Below are positions 7,669 through 15,829 of a stretch of 27,479 nt of DNA, one piece after another; within the stretch, counting starts at the first letter, position 1, and each line of letters begins with the position of its first letter. This DNA is from DAOTYH01 sp034435015 (GTDB lineage Bacteria > Chloroflexota > Anaerolineae > Aggregatilineales > UBA3940). The notes under the pieces are model-generated. The model had not been told where the DNA came from and did no database searches. It saw only the letters and a list, made by a program, of their open reading frames with translations. The stretch spans positions 1 to 27,479 of the forward strand of contig DAOTYH010000105.1 of the NCBI GenBank assembly GCA_034435015.1, read 5' to 3'. Made by a program: the position numbers and the translations under genes.

Positions 7669-8772
7669 ATGTTTGAGCGCCGCGATCTGGAAGTGCTCGC
7701 CGCTTACAAAGGCGGGCATCCTGTGGTGAGTTTGTACCTGCATCTGGACCCGCATTTGCGCGGCACACCGGATGCCTACCGCGCACGCCTCAAGGGGCTG
7801 TTGAAAGAGGCCACGGGGCGTGCCCCCGCTGAAGACATCAACGCTATTGAGACCTATTTTGAAAAAGAGTTTGACTGGTCAGGACGCAGTGTGGCAGTCT
7901 TCTCTAGTCAGGGCGGGGGTCTGTGGCAGGTTGAGCGCTTTGCTGTTCCCCTGCCTACTTATATCCATGTCGGGCAGAAGCCCTTCATTATGCCGCTGGC
8001 TGATCTGATGGACACCTACGGCTCTTACAGTGTCGCTCTGGTTGATCAGCAGTCCGCCCGCATGATCCATTTCCATTTAGGAGAGGTTGTCGCCTCCGAA
8101 AAGATAGAAGGCGAGGAAGTCAAACGCTTGAAAGGCGGAGGCGGCCAAGGGGCGGCACGCGCACGCGGTGACGAGAGCGGTCACGGACGGGAAACGGTAC
8201 GCAGTAACCTGAAGGACTTCGCTGAAGCCGTAGAGTCTTTCTGCACACGCCACAAGGCTGAACATCTTCTGCTGGGCGGCGCTGATACCACTGTGGCTCA
8301 ATTCAAAGGCATGCTGAGTCAGCCATGGCAGGATCGGCTGGAGGGGACCTTCTCCATCTCCGTCCAGACCCCTGAGAAAGAGGTGCTGGCCCGCTCTCTG
8401 GAGACGCTTCAGGCCCGTCATGACGCTCGTGAGCGGGAGTTAGTCGAAACGATCCAGACGTTAGCGGCCAAAAACGCCAACGGCACAGTGGGCATTGAAG
8501 GCACACTGGAGGCCATCTATGCCGGGCGTGTTCAAACGCTGGCCTTGCTGGAAGGACTCAGTGTGCCGGGCTTCCGTTGCGAGGGATGCGGTTATGTAAC
8601 CTCCCACCGTGCAGAGCAATGCCCGTACTGCAATGCTCAGGTGGCCCCTATCCCCAATGTCGCTGAACATGCTGTGCGGCAGGTAGTCGAGCAGGGAGGC
8701 CGGATCGAGTTCCTCAAGCCCGACAGCCGACTCGCAGAGCTGGGCGGCATGGCAGGTCTGTTGCGTTATTGA
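7669..8772 (+). CDS. Bacterial eRF1/Vms1-like peptidyl-tRNA hydrolase family protein with zinc ribbon
   Basis: A 367-residue protein of the archaeo-eukaryotic release factor (eRF1) superfamily found in bacteria (baeRF/Vms1-like groups). Residues about 118-195 match eRF1 domain 2, including an intact GGQ at 158-160 (LKGGGGQGAARARG) followed by the helix that in eRF1 supports it. Residues about 196-300 match domain 3 (HLLLGGADTTVAQFKGML). A zinc ribbon near the C-terminus has C304, C307, C318 and C321 (RCEGCGY and CPYCN). In eRF1 and Vms1 the GGQ or GSQ loop cleaves peptidyl-tRNA in the ribosome; here a role in rescuing stalled ribosomes or freeing nascent chains is inferred. There is no eRF1-like stop-codon recognition motif that I can see. 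The ATG at 7669 is chosen for AGGAG 9 bases upstream; an in-frame TTG at 7618 is a poorer start. The neighbours are a chaperone and a protease. Confidence 0.82.
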   Translation: MFERRDLEVLAAYKGGHPVVSLYLHLDPHLRGTPDAYRARLKGLLKEATGRAPAEDINAIETYFEKEFDWSGRSVAVFSSQGGGLWQVERFAVPLPTYIHVGQKPFIMPLADLMDTYGSYSVALVDQQSARMIHFHLGEVVASEKIEGEEVKRLKGGGGQGAARARGDESGHGRETVRSNLKDFAEAVESFCTRHKAEHLLLGGADTTVAQFKGMLSQPWQDRLEGTFSISVQTPEKEVLARSLETLQARHDARERELVETIQTLAAKNANGTVGIEGTLEAIYAGRVQTLALLEGLSVPGFRCEGCGYVTSHRAEQCPYCNAQVAPIPNVAEHAVRQVVEQGGRIEFLKPDSRLAELGGMAGLLRY

Positions 8773-8796
8773 GACTTCCCTTAAGGGGAGGAAAAC

Positions 8797-8827
8797 CCAG
8801 AGGGGCGCTGTATTTGCGCCCCTCTGG
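8797..8827. terminator. Intrinsic terminator between convergent genes
   Basis: A perfect 12-bp stem CCAGAGGGGCGC / GCGCCCCTCTGG encloses a 7-base loop (TGTATTT). On the minus strand it is followed by GTTTTCC, so it best serves the LCP gene; on the plus strand it may act on the eRF1-like gene with less T-rich support. Confidence 0.85.
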
Positions 8828-8853
8828 AACATACCCGTCCTGAACCTGCTCCC

Positions 8854-10251
8854 TCAGGGCTGGAAATCAGCCCCCAGCACGACCTGAATGTCATACAGAC
8901 CCGGAGACACAGCAGGTACAACAATAGCTGTCTCCGGCAGATTCAGCAGGCTGGCGATGTATCTTGCCGTGTAGTCTTTGCCGTTGTAGTTATAGATGAT
9001 CGTGCTGGGGTAGTCGAAGCGATCCGCGTTACCGACCGCGATCACATTCAGGCCCCGCCCGCTCAGCAGATCAGCCGTCTCAGTTGCCAAGCCTTCCCTC
9101 AGTGTCCCGTTGGCCACGCTGATGGTAGCCTGCTCAGCTAAAGCCTGTGACGCGAGGTCCTGCGTTTGCGGGCTACAATGACCCGACCCGTTGAAGATAT
9201 CGAGCACAAGCTGGCGCATAGCCTCCCGGTTGGGGATGATCACCTGACTGCCGTCTTCCAGTGTCACCAGCTCCTCAATATATTCACCGCTGATAACCGC
9301 CGAGCAGATATTCTCATTGGGGATTTCAGCGGCAAGCTGGGCCAGCTCGATCATCTGCTGAAGCGACAGGTTGGTATTGACCCCGCTCTGGACAGTGGCA
9401 TAAATATCCCCCGACCGAGCGATCAAGTTTGGAAGCTGGCCGGTACTTAGAACGTGATCACGCACCGCTCGGATCACCTGTTGCTGACGCGCCGCACGGT
9501 CAAAATCACCGCCAAATGTAGCCCGCGTCCGGGCATACTTGAGCAGTGTCTCTCCGCCCATACAATGATCCCCTGCTTCAATATAGAAGGGATCATAGCC
9601 GCTTCCTTCCGGCGCGGGATAGGTCGGGTCGTTGATCGTCTCCGGCACAGTAATCGGGATACACCCTATCTGATCAATGATCTGAACAAAGGCATAGAAG
9701 TTAACCGACACAAAATAGTTAACCGGCACGCCCAAGTTATGCTGAACGGTCCTCATGGCCAGCGCCGGGCCGCCCCCGCCGGGGTACTGATCAGCGTCCC
9801 CGCGGAAATGAGCCGTGTTGATGCGGTCATAAACGCCATAACCGGGAATCTCGACCCATAGATCGCGCGGGATAGACAGCATGCCTGCCGTGCGGGTGAC
9901 AGGGTCCATCGTCAGCAGGATCATGGTATCGGTACGCCACGGGCCATGCTCAAGCTGGCGCTCATCAATGCCCAGCAACAGCACCGTCACGCGCCCCTCA
10001 CTCCATGGGGGCGCACTGCTGGTACCGGCCTGCGCCTGCGCCGCAGCAGTCCCGGAAGAAAATGCCGGCGGCTCTGGGCCGCTTGCGCCAAGCGGGGCGC
10101 CCGCCACAAGATTCCTGACGGTCGTAAAAGTCACATAGCCAAGCCCCACCACCCCGACGACAAACAGGCCCAACAGCAGATAGACAGCCCAATCTGGCAG
10201 GACAATTCGCCGGCGGCGCGGGCGGACATGCTGAGGTTCATGCGAAGGCAT
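8854..10251 (-). CDS. LCP (LytR-CpsA-Psr) family cell-envelope protein with LytR_C domain
   Basis: Members transfer undecaprenyl-linked glycopolymers onto the cell wall or another envelope acceptor. About 465 residues: a basic cytoplasmic N-terminus (RPRRRR), one membrane helix (WAVYLLLGLFVVGVVGLGYV), a low-complexity stretch, then the LCP domain. Typical motifs are RTDTMILLTMDP, GMLSIPRDLWVEIPG, RINTAHF, then GVPVNYFVSVNF and LKYARTRATFGGDFDRAARQQQVIRA, which carry the conserved Arg and Asp residues for pyrophosphate and metal binding. The C-terminal 95 residues fit the LytR_C domain (ISVANGTLREGLATETAD). ATG at 10251 is preferred; a TTG at 10260 would sit directly on the ribosome-site region. 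It has an extended -10 promoter but may also be read from the genes upstream. Confidence 0.92.
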   Translation of the reverse strand: MPSHEPQHVRPRRRRIVLPDWAVYLLLGLFVVGVVGLGYVTFTTVRNLVAGAPLGASGPEPPAFSSGTAAAQAQAGTSSAPPWSEGRVTVLLLGIDERQLEHGPWRTDTMILLTMDPVTRTAGMLSIPRDLWVEIPGYGVYDRINTAHFRGDADQYPGGGGPALAMRTVQHNLGVPVNYFVSVNFYAFVQIIDQIGCIPITVPETINDPTYPAPEGSGYDPFYIEAGDHCMGGETLLKYARTRATFGGDFDRAARQQQVIRAVRDHVLSTGQLPNLIARSGDIYATVQSGVNTNLSLQQMIELAQLAAEIPNENICSAVISGEYIEELVTLEDGSQVIIPNREAMRQLVLDIFNGSGHCSPQTQDLASQALAEQATISVANGTLREGLATETADLLSGRGLNVIAVGNADRFDYPSTIIYNYNGKDYTARYIASLLNLPETAIVVPAVSPGLYDIQVVLGADFQP

Positions 10252-10322
10252 AAGCGGCAATCCCTAACCAGCGGGGGAGGGGCAATCCGCTCTCCCGCCC
10301 TGAGGTTGTTAACAGCTTCATC

Positions 10323-10331
10323 ATTATAACA
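10323..10331 (-). promoter_or_regulatory. Extended -10 promoter for the LCP gene
   Basis: On the minus strand TGTTATAAT gives a TGn extension with a perfect TATAAT. It overlaps the end of the pseudo-PP2C gene by a base or two. The predicted leader is about 65 bases to the ATG at 10251 and contains GC-rich repeats. No clear -35 is present. Confidence 0.6.
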
Positions 10332-12443
10332 CTAGGGGCGTGCAAAATAATACAGCCGGTTAGCGGAAGTGAGATAAACATAGGGAGGACGGTCAAGGTT
10401 AAAAACGCCTGACAGCGCATCAAAGATGGTGTCGCCGCTATCTTTGTAGTTGCTCAGAAATGTGCCTGTCAGTGATGTCATATATAGGCGTCCGCCGCCC
10501 GGATCGGCAATAAAGAAGGCGCGATCATACGGGCTGAGGTTCATGAAAAGCGCTGTTGGACGGGCTATCGGCTGTGGCAAGCCTTCAAAGGCAAAAAGTT
10601 CCTCCCGCCCCATGAAGTACTTTGTCATTCGGCCATCGCCATGCAGCACATACACATTGCCGTTGGTATCTATCTCCATATCAATTGCATCGGCCAGTTG
10701 AGGCGTGACATCCGTGAAGTAATTCTCTGGGTTGCTGGAATAGGAATCCGCACTAGCCCGATAACGCCATATCTGATTGGCGCCCGCGTCGAGGATATAC
10801 AGGTCACGGTTGTAGACGGCAATCGCACGGGGGTCCTGCCATGCCCCAAAGCCGGGAAGGATGCTAGCTGTCACTGCCCAGCTAGGCGAATAGGTGATGA
10901 GCAAGCCATTACGGGCCAGCACAGCCAGCACGTTACGTTGCGGCACACCGCCATCTTCCATCCAGGCCAGATCAATCAGTCCTCCGACGACCTGCGTCCC
11001 AGCCATTTCGCCCTGCCGGGTAACAACCTGAGGTTCGCGGTTGACCAGCCGCGTGCCGCTCTCATCCAAGTCTTCGCGGTAGAGAATGTCGCTGGTCGTA
11101 TCCAGCAGGTAGAGGCTAAGCCCCTGCACCACCGGGCCGCGTAGATAAGCGCCGGCAGGATACTCACGCAACAAAACCGGCGTAACGCGGGTCACATGGT
11201 CATAGGAGTCCAGCGCCGCCAGCGCCTCAGCCCGCTGAGCCAGTATCTCAGCGTTGGGGCTGTGAATCTGGGCGGCCTGCTCAAACAGGAAGAGAGCTGT
11301 CTCCCAGTGGGGTCGGGCCTCCGCCTGATTGTTCCCGCCGGCACGGGCCAGCTCGATCTCGCGCTGAGCCTCGTGGATCAACTGGGCATACTGCGAGTTC
11401 TGACCCGACATTCGGTACACGGCTGTCGTGATCAGGGCTACGATAACCGCCACAGCTACCATGACGCCAATTTGCATGGCCACAGGAAGCTGAGCCTGCT
11501 GAGCAGTGGTCTGTTCTCTCTCCGGGAAAACCCGCTCGATCAGCGCCCGCAATCCGGCAGTGGCGCGGGCCATCCCCCGCACAGTATCACGTCCAGCCCG
11601 CCGGAATCTCCCCAGTTCCTCAGACGGAGGGGCCGCAGGAGGTATGCCGCCTCCGGCAGGCCGCCGGGCAAACGCCGGCTGATCGGATGCGCCGGCAGGG
11701 CGCAGTTCCTCCCCTGCCGGGCGGCGGCCCTGAGAGACAACCTCCGCCTCTCCCTCCGCCTGCGGGGCGACCAATTTAATCACCTGAGCCGCTGTGAAGC
11801 GGCCTGCTACACTAGCAAGGTTGCTGAGCGTCCCGTCAATCTCGCCGCTCTCGACAGCCTGTCTCAGGGTAATGTCACGCAGGCGGTTGAGCGAGGAATC
11901 AGCCAGAATCAGAAAGTCCCCTGCCCGCACCTCACGGCGGTAGAAGCGCATGTCCAGCTCGGCATCCAGACCCAGCGCGGGCGCCCCCTCAGCCAGCTCC
12001 TCGTTGGTCGGCAGGCGCTCGATAAAATCCTCCCGGATCAGGAAACAGCGCGCCGGGCCGGTCACCGCCAGATACAATTCCTGCTCCCGCAGAATGGCAC
12101 ACGCCAACCCCACCCGGATTGGCTCCAGTGCAGAGGCATTTGCCTTGTAGAGCAGGGCGTTGATGGCGCTGATCGAATCGCGCAGGGCAGAGGTTACACT
12201 GCCGGGAACATTGAAGTAGCGGGTTGAGAGTTCGCGGGCCAGCCCCTCATAAAATGCCGCCGGCTGGGATTGCTCCTCGCTGAGCGCGATGAGTGCAAAG
12301 AGGGTATCCAGATCACGGCCCCGCGCCGTCCGACGCGGCGGCGGCATCGCAATTGCACCGGGCGAAGCGGTGCTGATGGAACGCCCCCCTACCACAAAGA
12401 GATGGCCTACCAGGGCTTCGAGTTCAGTGCTTGGCATGGGCAC
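10332..12443 (-). CDS. Membrane protein: PP2C-like pseudophosphatase, helix, beta-propeller
   Basis: A 703-residue multidomain protein. Residues about 1-228 have the PP2C/SpoIIE-like fold pattern, but its metal sites are altered: the usual GDS is TGPAR near 128-132, and the usual SDG is ADSS near 181-184, so catalysis is unlikely. A Pro/Ala/Arg-rich linker (229-300) leads to one membrane helix at about 321-343 (VAMQIGVMVAVAVIVALITT). The outer part begins with a helical, possibly TPR-like stretch (350-410) and then a beta-propeller of NHL/YVTN-like repeats to the end (LYILDAGANQIWRY, NVYVLHGDGRMTKY, FFIADPGGGRLYMTS). It could couple an outside ligand to a cytoplasmic pseudoenzyme (inference). 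The start is GTG at 12443 or ATG at 12437. It lies in a run of minus-strand genes ending in the LCP protein. Confidence 0.78.
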   Translation of the reverse strand: MPMPSTELEALVGHLFVVGGRSISTASPGAIAMPPPRRTARGRDLDTLFALIALSEEQSQPAAFYEGLARELSTRYFNVPGSVTSALRDSISAINALLYKANASALEPIRVGLACAILREQELYLAVTGPARCFLIREDFIERLPTNEELAEGAPALGLDAELDMRFYRREVRAGDFLILADSSLNRLRDITLRQAVESGEIDGTLSNLASVAGRFTAAQVIKLVAPQAEGEAEVVSQGRRPAGEELRPAGASDQPAFARRPAGGGIPPAAPPSEELGRFRRAGRDTVRGMARATAGLRALIERVFPEREQTTAQQAQLPVAMQIGVMVAVAVIVALITTAVYRMSGQNSQYAQLIHEAQREIELARAGGNNQAEARPHWETALFLFEQAAQIHSPNAEILAQRAEALAALDSYDHVTRVTPVLLREYPAGAYLRGPVVQGLSLYLLDTTSDILYREDLDESGTRLVNREPQVVTRQGEMAGTQVVGGLIDLAWMEDGGVPQRNVLAVLARNGLLITYSPSWAVTASILPGFGAWQDPRAIAVYNRDLYILDAGANQIWRYRASADSYSSNPENYFTDVTPQLADAIDMEIDTNGNVYVLHGDGRMTKYFMGREELFAFEGLPQPIARPTALFMNLSPYDRAFFIADPGGGRLYMTSLTGTFLSNYKDSGDTIFDALSGVFNLDRPPYVYLTSANRLYYFARP

Positions 12444-12457
12444 TCACATCTTCTGCC

Positions 12458-12481
12458 TGTCAGGATACTTGTCGGGATACT
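12458..12481. repeat. Tandem 12-base direct repeat upstream of the pseudo-PP2C gene
   Basis: TGTCAGGATACT and TGTCGGGATACT lie head to tail with one mismatch, just 15 bases from the gene start on the minus strand. It could be an operator read on about one helical turn each, or a chance tandem duplication in the leader. Confidence 0.5.
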
Positions 12482-12528
12482 GCTTGGTCATTTTACACGA
12501 GCCTGTTTCAGAGCAACAGTTTGCCTTG

Positions 12529-13392
12529 CTACTCGATCTCCTCCTGCCGGCTGTCACGAATCTCCTCGTAAACAGCCTCCAGGCCGGCCTTGATGCGCCG
12601 CTGAACCTTTTCTCGGTTGGACGGATCGTAAGGGAAGAAGGGCAAAAACTCCGCCACAAGCTGGTTGATCTCCGAACGGGGGCGTTCGGCATGGAGCAGA
12701 CTGTTGATCCGGCGGCGGGCTATCCGCAGGTACTCAGACAAAGGCTCTGTGTCAGCAGGCTGGACTATCCCCTCCCTGCCGGAGACGATATTCCAGCCAA
12801 TGTACCGTTGCTCTGAGCGCAGGCTTCGCAGGATGTTGAGCCATGACTTGGTCGTCCCATCACTGATGTAGGGATGCTGTCCCACACTGATCGAGTCCCC
12901 CACAAAGATTGTCTTGCGGCGGGGCAAGGTCACCCACGTACTGCTGAACATGGCGCTGGGCCGGTTAGTCAGGATGATCTCCTCATCACCGCAGTACAGG
13001 TGCATCACACTCTCATAAGAAAGCTGAGGCGGTATAACCTTTAGACTCCCAAGTTCAACCAGCTCGCTGTCATTGGCGCTCATCTCATCGGCGGCCTGAG
13101 AGATGAAACTGCCGCTCAAGCTCAGCATGTAAGCCGCGGCCAGCTCATGGGCCACTACCGGTGCATCGAACCATACATTGCCCAGAATACGATCCCGATG
13201 ATGGTCCGTGTTGATGACATACAGGATCGGCGTATCAGGGCTGATCGTCTGCAACTGCATCACCCACGAACGAGCATCCCGTGGATAGGGAGGAGTGTCA
13301 ACGCACACCCACCCCGCACTGGTCAGCACCGCCCCTACGGTGACCAAGGCATAGTTCGTCTCAATGAAGACGCCAGGAACGATCTCTTGCAT
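12529..13392 (-). CDS. Metallo-beta-lactamase-fold protein with a degenerate metal site
   Basis: A 287-residue protein with the MBL fold order: an opening beta layer (VPGVFIETNYALVTVGAVLTSAGWVCVDT), a metal-motif position, and a later IFVGDSI strand. The canonical HxHxDH is replaced by DHHRDR at 63-68, so only the second His and the Asp keep their places; the first His is Asp and the last His is Arg. The usual third His region (GHTPGS) reads TNRPSAM and also lacks His. Asp in FVGDS remains. Either it binds one metal, another cofactor, or none; the fold is probable, enzyme activity is doubtful. A C-terminal tail of about 90 residues rich in Arg and Glu (residues 200-287) is extra. It follows the AlaX-like gene by 11 bases and so is likely co-expressed with it. 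The ATG at 13392 is kept. Confidence 0.72.
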   Translation of the reverse strand: MQEIVPGVFIETNYALVTVGAVLTSAGWVCVDTPPYPRDARSWVMQLQTISPDTPILYVINTDHHRDRILGNVWFDAPVVAHELAAAYMLSLSGSFISQAADEMSANDSELVELGSLKVIPPQLSYESVMHLYCGDEEIILTNRPSAMFSSTWVTLPRRKTIFVGDSISVGQHPYISDGTTKSWLNILRSLRSEQRYIGWNIVSGREGIVQPADTEPLSEYLRIARRRINSLLHAERPRSEINQLVAEFLPFFPYDPSNREKVQRRIKAGLEAVYEEIRDSRQEEIE

Positions 13393-13403
13393 AGCCCTAC
13401 CGT

Positions 13404-14612
13404 CTACGACTGGAAGATGACCTGCTCCGCATATGCCAGCACAGACTCGATCTGGTCCACGCTGGCGGCAACGCCGCCGCCCTGAGCAAAATCCGCTCTG
13501 CCGCCCCCTCGTTCACTCCCCAGCGTCGAGAGAGCCTGCCTCAACGCGACAGCCATATCATAGGGCAGGTCGGGACTGCGAGCCATGATCAAATGAGCCT
13601 TACTACCTGAAGTGCCTACCAGCACCAGCACGCCGGGCGATTGGATCAGGCGGCTGGCCAGCGCCCGCAGTTCGTCCGTCTCACGGCCCTCAAAGGCCGC
13701 CCTGACCACCACAGTCCCGCCGCGCCGGCTGGCAGTCTGGAGCAGACGGGAAGCCTCTTCGTCCAGCAGGCGCTCCTGTGCGGCTTTGAGCGCCCGCTGG
13801 GCCGACTTCAAATCTGCCTTCAGGCGTGCAACCGCCTCCCCTGCCTCCCAGTAGCCGACGGTCAGATCAGCGGCCAACTGGTTGGCCAGAGCATTCTTAA
13901 CCCGATAGTCGCGCAGGGCACGCCAGCCGCACCGGAATTCGACCCGCGTTTCCTGACCCTGCCGCTCCAGCTTGAGCACCTTGATCAGGCCAATCTCGCC
14001 GGTATGGGATACATGGGTACCGCCGCAGGCGGTTGTGTCGAATCCCTCTACTTCCACTACCCGCAGACGCTCCGGCAAGCGGTCGGGCAGCTTGCGCATC
14101 TCGATCTGGGTCTCTTCACCGGCGGCAAGGAAACGCGCCCTGACAGGACGGTTCTCGTACACGATCTGGTTAGCCAGCTCTTCAGCCCGCTCCACCACCT
14201 CCGGCGGCAGGGAGGGCTTGTCCAGATCAATCGTGACGCTCTCTTCGCTCAGATGGAAACCCACCGTCCGGGCGTTGGCCGCCTGCACAAAGGCCTGCGA
14301 AAGGATGTGCTGGCCGGTGTGATGCTGCATGTGGTCAAAGCGCCGCGCCCAGTCAACCTGGCAGTTGACCTGATCGCCCGGCACATCCCCCGCCAGCAGG
14401 TGCAGGATCGCGCCGTCTTCCTCCCGCTGGAACACATCTACGACCGGCACGTCATTCATCACTCCCCGGTCGGCTGGCTGACCGCCGCTGGCCGGGTAGA
14501 AGTATGTCCGATCAAGGATGACCGCCGGTTGTCCCCCTACCCTCAGCCGCTCGATGATCTGAGCCGAAAACCGGCTTGTGTAGGCATCCTCGTAGTATAG
14601 ACGCTCCGTCAT
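13404..14612 (-). CDS. alaX: AlaX-type alanyl-tRNA editing protein with DHHA1 domain
   Basis: A free-standing relative of the alanyl-tRNA synthetase editing half, about 402 residues. It hydrolyses mischarged Ser- or Gly-tRNA(Ala). The domain order is a small beta-barrel-like N-terminus (ILDRTYFYPASGGQPADRG), the editing domain with metal ligands H98 and H102 (HHTGQHIL) and C196 and H200 (ACGGTHV), a coiled-coil region (about 235-285, LKADLKSAQRALKAAQERLL) and a C-terminal DHHA1-like domain with GGGRADFAQGGG. There is no aminoacylation domain, and length fits the long AlaX class. ATG at 14612 is chosen for a purine-rich AGAGAGG just upstream; an in-frame start at 14648 would overlap the esterase gene. 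It lies 13 bases behind the esterase gene. Confidence 0.9.
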   Translation of the reverse strand: MTERLYYEDAYTSRFSAQIIERLRVGGQPAVILDRTYFYPASGGQPADRGVMNDVPVVDVFQREEDGAILHLLAGDVPGDQVNCQVDWARRFDHMQHHTGQHILSQAFVQAANARTVGFHLSEESVTIDLDKPSLPPEVVERAEELANQIVYENRPVRARFLAAGEETQIEMRKLPDRLPERLRVVEVEGFDTTACGGTHVSHTGEIGLIKVLKLERQGQETRVEFRCGWRALRDYRVKNALANQLAADLTVGYWEAGEAVARLKADLKSAQRALKAAQERLLDEEASRLLQTASRRGGTVVVRAAFEGRETDELRALASRLIQSPGVLVLVGTSGSKAHLIMARSPDLPYDMAVALRQALSTLGSERGGGRADFAQGGGVAASVDQIESVLAYAEQVIFQS

Positions 14613-14625
14613 AGACAGGCCTCTC

Positions 14626-15681
14626 TCACGGTGTAGAAGCGGCTTCACAGGCCGGGAACTGACTTACATCACGCGGCCAATCGGCGGCATAGAAGGCCAG
14701 GTAATCCGCTGTGTGGGCCGACCAGTATACCTCTGTATGATCGCCTACCGGGTTGATCACGTACTCCGGCTCGATACCGCGCCGCCGCAGACGTCGGACG
14801 AAGTCATGCACCCCTATATCCACAATGGTATCCTGCGCACCCATGTCAAGGTAGATAGACAGCCGCTCAATGCCGGGGGCTGTATCTATCAGGTTGTTGG
14901 GGTTGAAGTCGGAGGGGTAGTCCGTATCGTAGAAGTAGGGGCTGTGGCCGCCCAGACGGTCAAACAGGTCGGGATGACTAAAGGCGATCCAGAAGGCCCA
15001 ATACCCCCCGCGCGACAGCCCTCCGATAGCCCGGTGAGATGAGTCAGCCCAGACACAGAAACCAGCCTCCACAGCGGGTATCAACTCCCTGACGATCAAC
15101 TCCGGGTAAGGGCCGTTGTCCATATAGTGCTCCGCGTCGTTGCCGTTGGGCATGACGATGATCATCGGGGGCAAAGCACCCCGCGCATAGCCAAGATCGG
15201 CGGCTTCGTCCAGCCCCATGCGATCCCACTGCGAATCGTCCATCCCCTGCCCCAGCCCATGCAACATGATTAAGTAGGGGTAACGCCTGCCCGTGACACT
15301 GTAACACGGAGGCAGATAGACCCGATAGTGAAACTCGCGACCGGTCAACTGGCTGATGAATGAGTGATAGACGATCTGCCCCTCCGTTTCCTCACAAGGG
15401 GGGATCGTGTGAGTTGGGGAGGGCGCCAGCGTCGGAGATGGGGTTGATGTGAGCGTAGGCGGCGGGAGCGGCGTCAGGGTGGATGTCCCAATCACCCAGA
15501 CTGTTGAGACCGGCGTAGGCGAGGGCGTGACGGGTGTAGGGACGCCGGTCTGAGTGGGCGGCTGGGTGGGTACATGCCCTGGTGTCAGATAGTAGCCCGG
15601 CTGGAGCTTTTCACAGCCGGCAGATGCCAGAAGTACACTGACCATCAGGAGGAACGATAGGATTTTTGTTTTGCGACCCAT
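14626..15681 (-). CDS. Lipoprotein esterase, alpha/beta hydrolase of the EstD/FrsA-like putative esterase type
   Basis: A 351-residue secreted hydrolase. The N-terminal signal ILSFLLMVSVLLASAGC ends in a lipobox with Cys at 23, so it is probably a lipoprotein on the outer side of the membrane. A Pro/Thr/Ser-rich spacer (about 35-92) lets the catalytic domain stand off the surface. The alpha/beta hydrolase domain starts near 100; the nucleophile motif is GLSRGG with S223, the acid is probably D284 (DMGAQD) and the base H315 (VGDHTEV). These fit the PF00756-type esterases (feruloyl, acetylxylan, mycolyl or cephalosporin-like). The substrate is unknown. The gene has a strong promoter whose predicted start is almost at the ATG, suggesting a leaderless mRNA. 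Confidence 0.88.
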   Translation of the reverse strand: MGRKTKILSFLLMVSVLLASAGCEKLQPGYYLTPGHVPTQPPTQTGVPTPVTPSPTPVSTVWVIGTSTLTPLPPPTLTSTPSPTLAPSPTHTIPPCEETEGQIVYHSFISQLTGREFHYRVYLPPCYSVTGRRYPYLIMLHGLGQGMDDSQWDRMGLDEAADLGYARGALPPMIIVMPNGNDAEHYMDNGPYPELIVRELIPAVEAGFCVWADSSHRAIGGLSRGGYWAFWIAFSHPDLFDRLGGHSPYFYDTDYPSDFNPNNLIDTAPGIERLSIYLDMGAQDTIVDIGVHDFVRRLRRRGIEPEYVINPVGDHTEVYWSAHTADYLAFYAADWPRDVSQFPACEAASTP

Positions 15682-15689
15682 GAGGCAGA

Positions 15690-15719
15690 ATTATAGCCAC
15701 GCCCCAAGCGGGGATGCAA
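15690..15719 (-). promoter_or_regulatory. Promoter for the lipoprotein esterase; leaderless arrangement
   Basis: On the minus strand TTGCAT (15714-15719) and a perfect TATAAT (15690-15695) are 18 bases apart. With usual spacing, transcription begins near 15683, only about two bases before the ATG at 15681. No ribosome binding site fits in that space. Confidence 0.7.
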
Positions 15720-15829
15720 ACCGCCTTTGGGGATGAGCCAGACAGCGGGATAGCGACAGGTTACAACGTCCTTCCCGTGTTTATATCCCCGCCTGAAGGC
15801 GAAATCAGAAAGGGCAGAGCCTCTTCCGC

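Noticed and set aside
11196..12227. 343-residue plus-strand reading frame
   Set aside because: It lies within the pseudo-PP2C gene on the other strand and reads as high-GC antisense without domain features.
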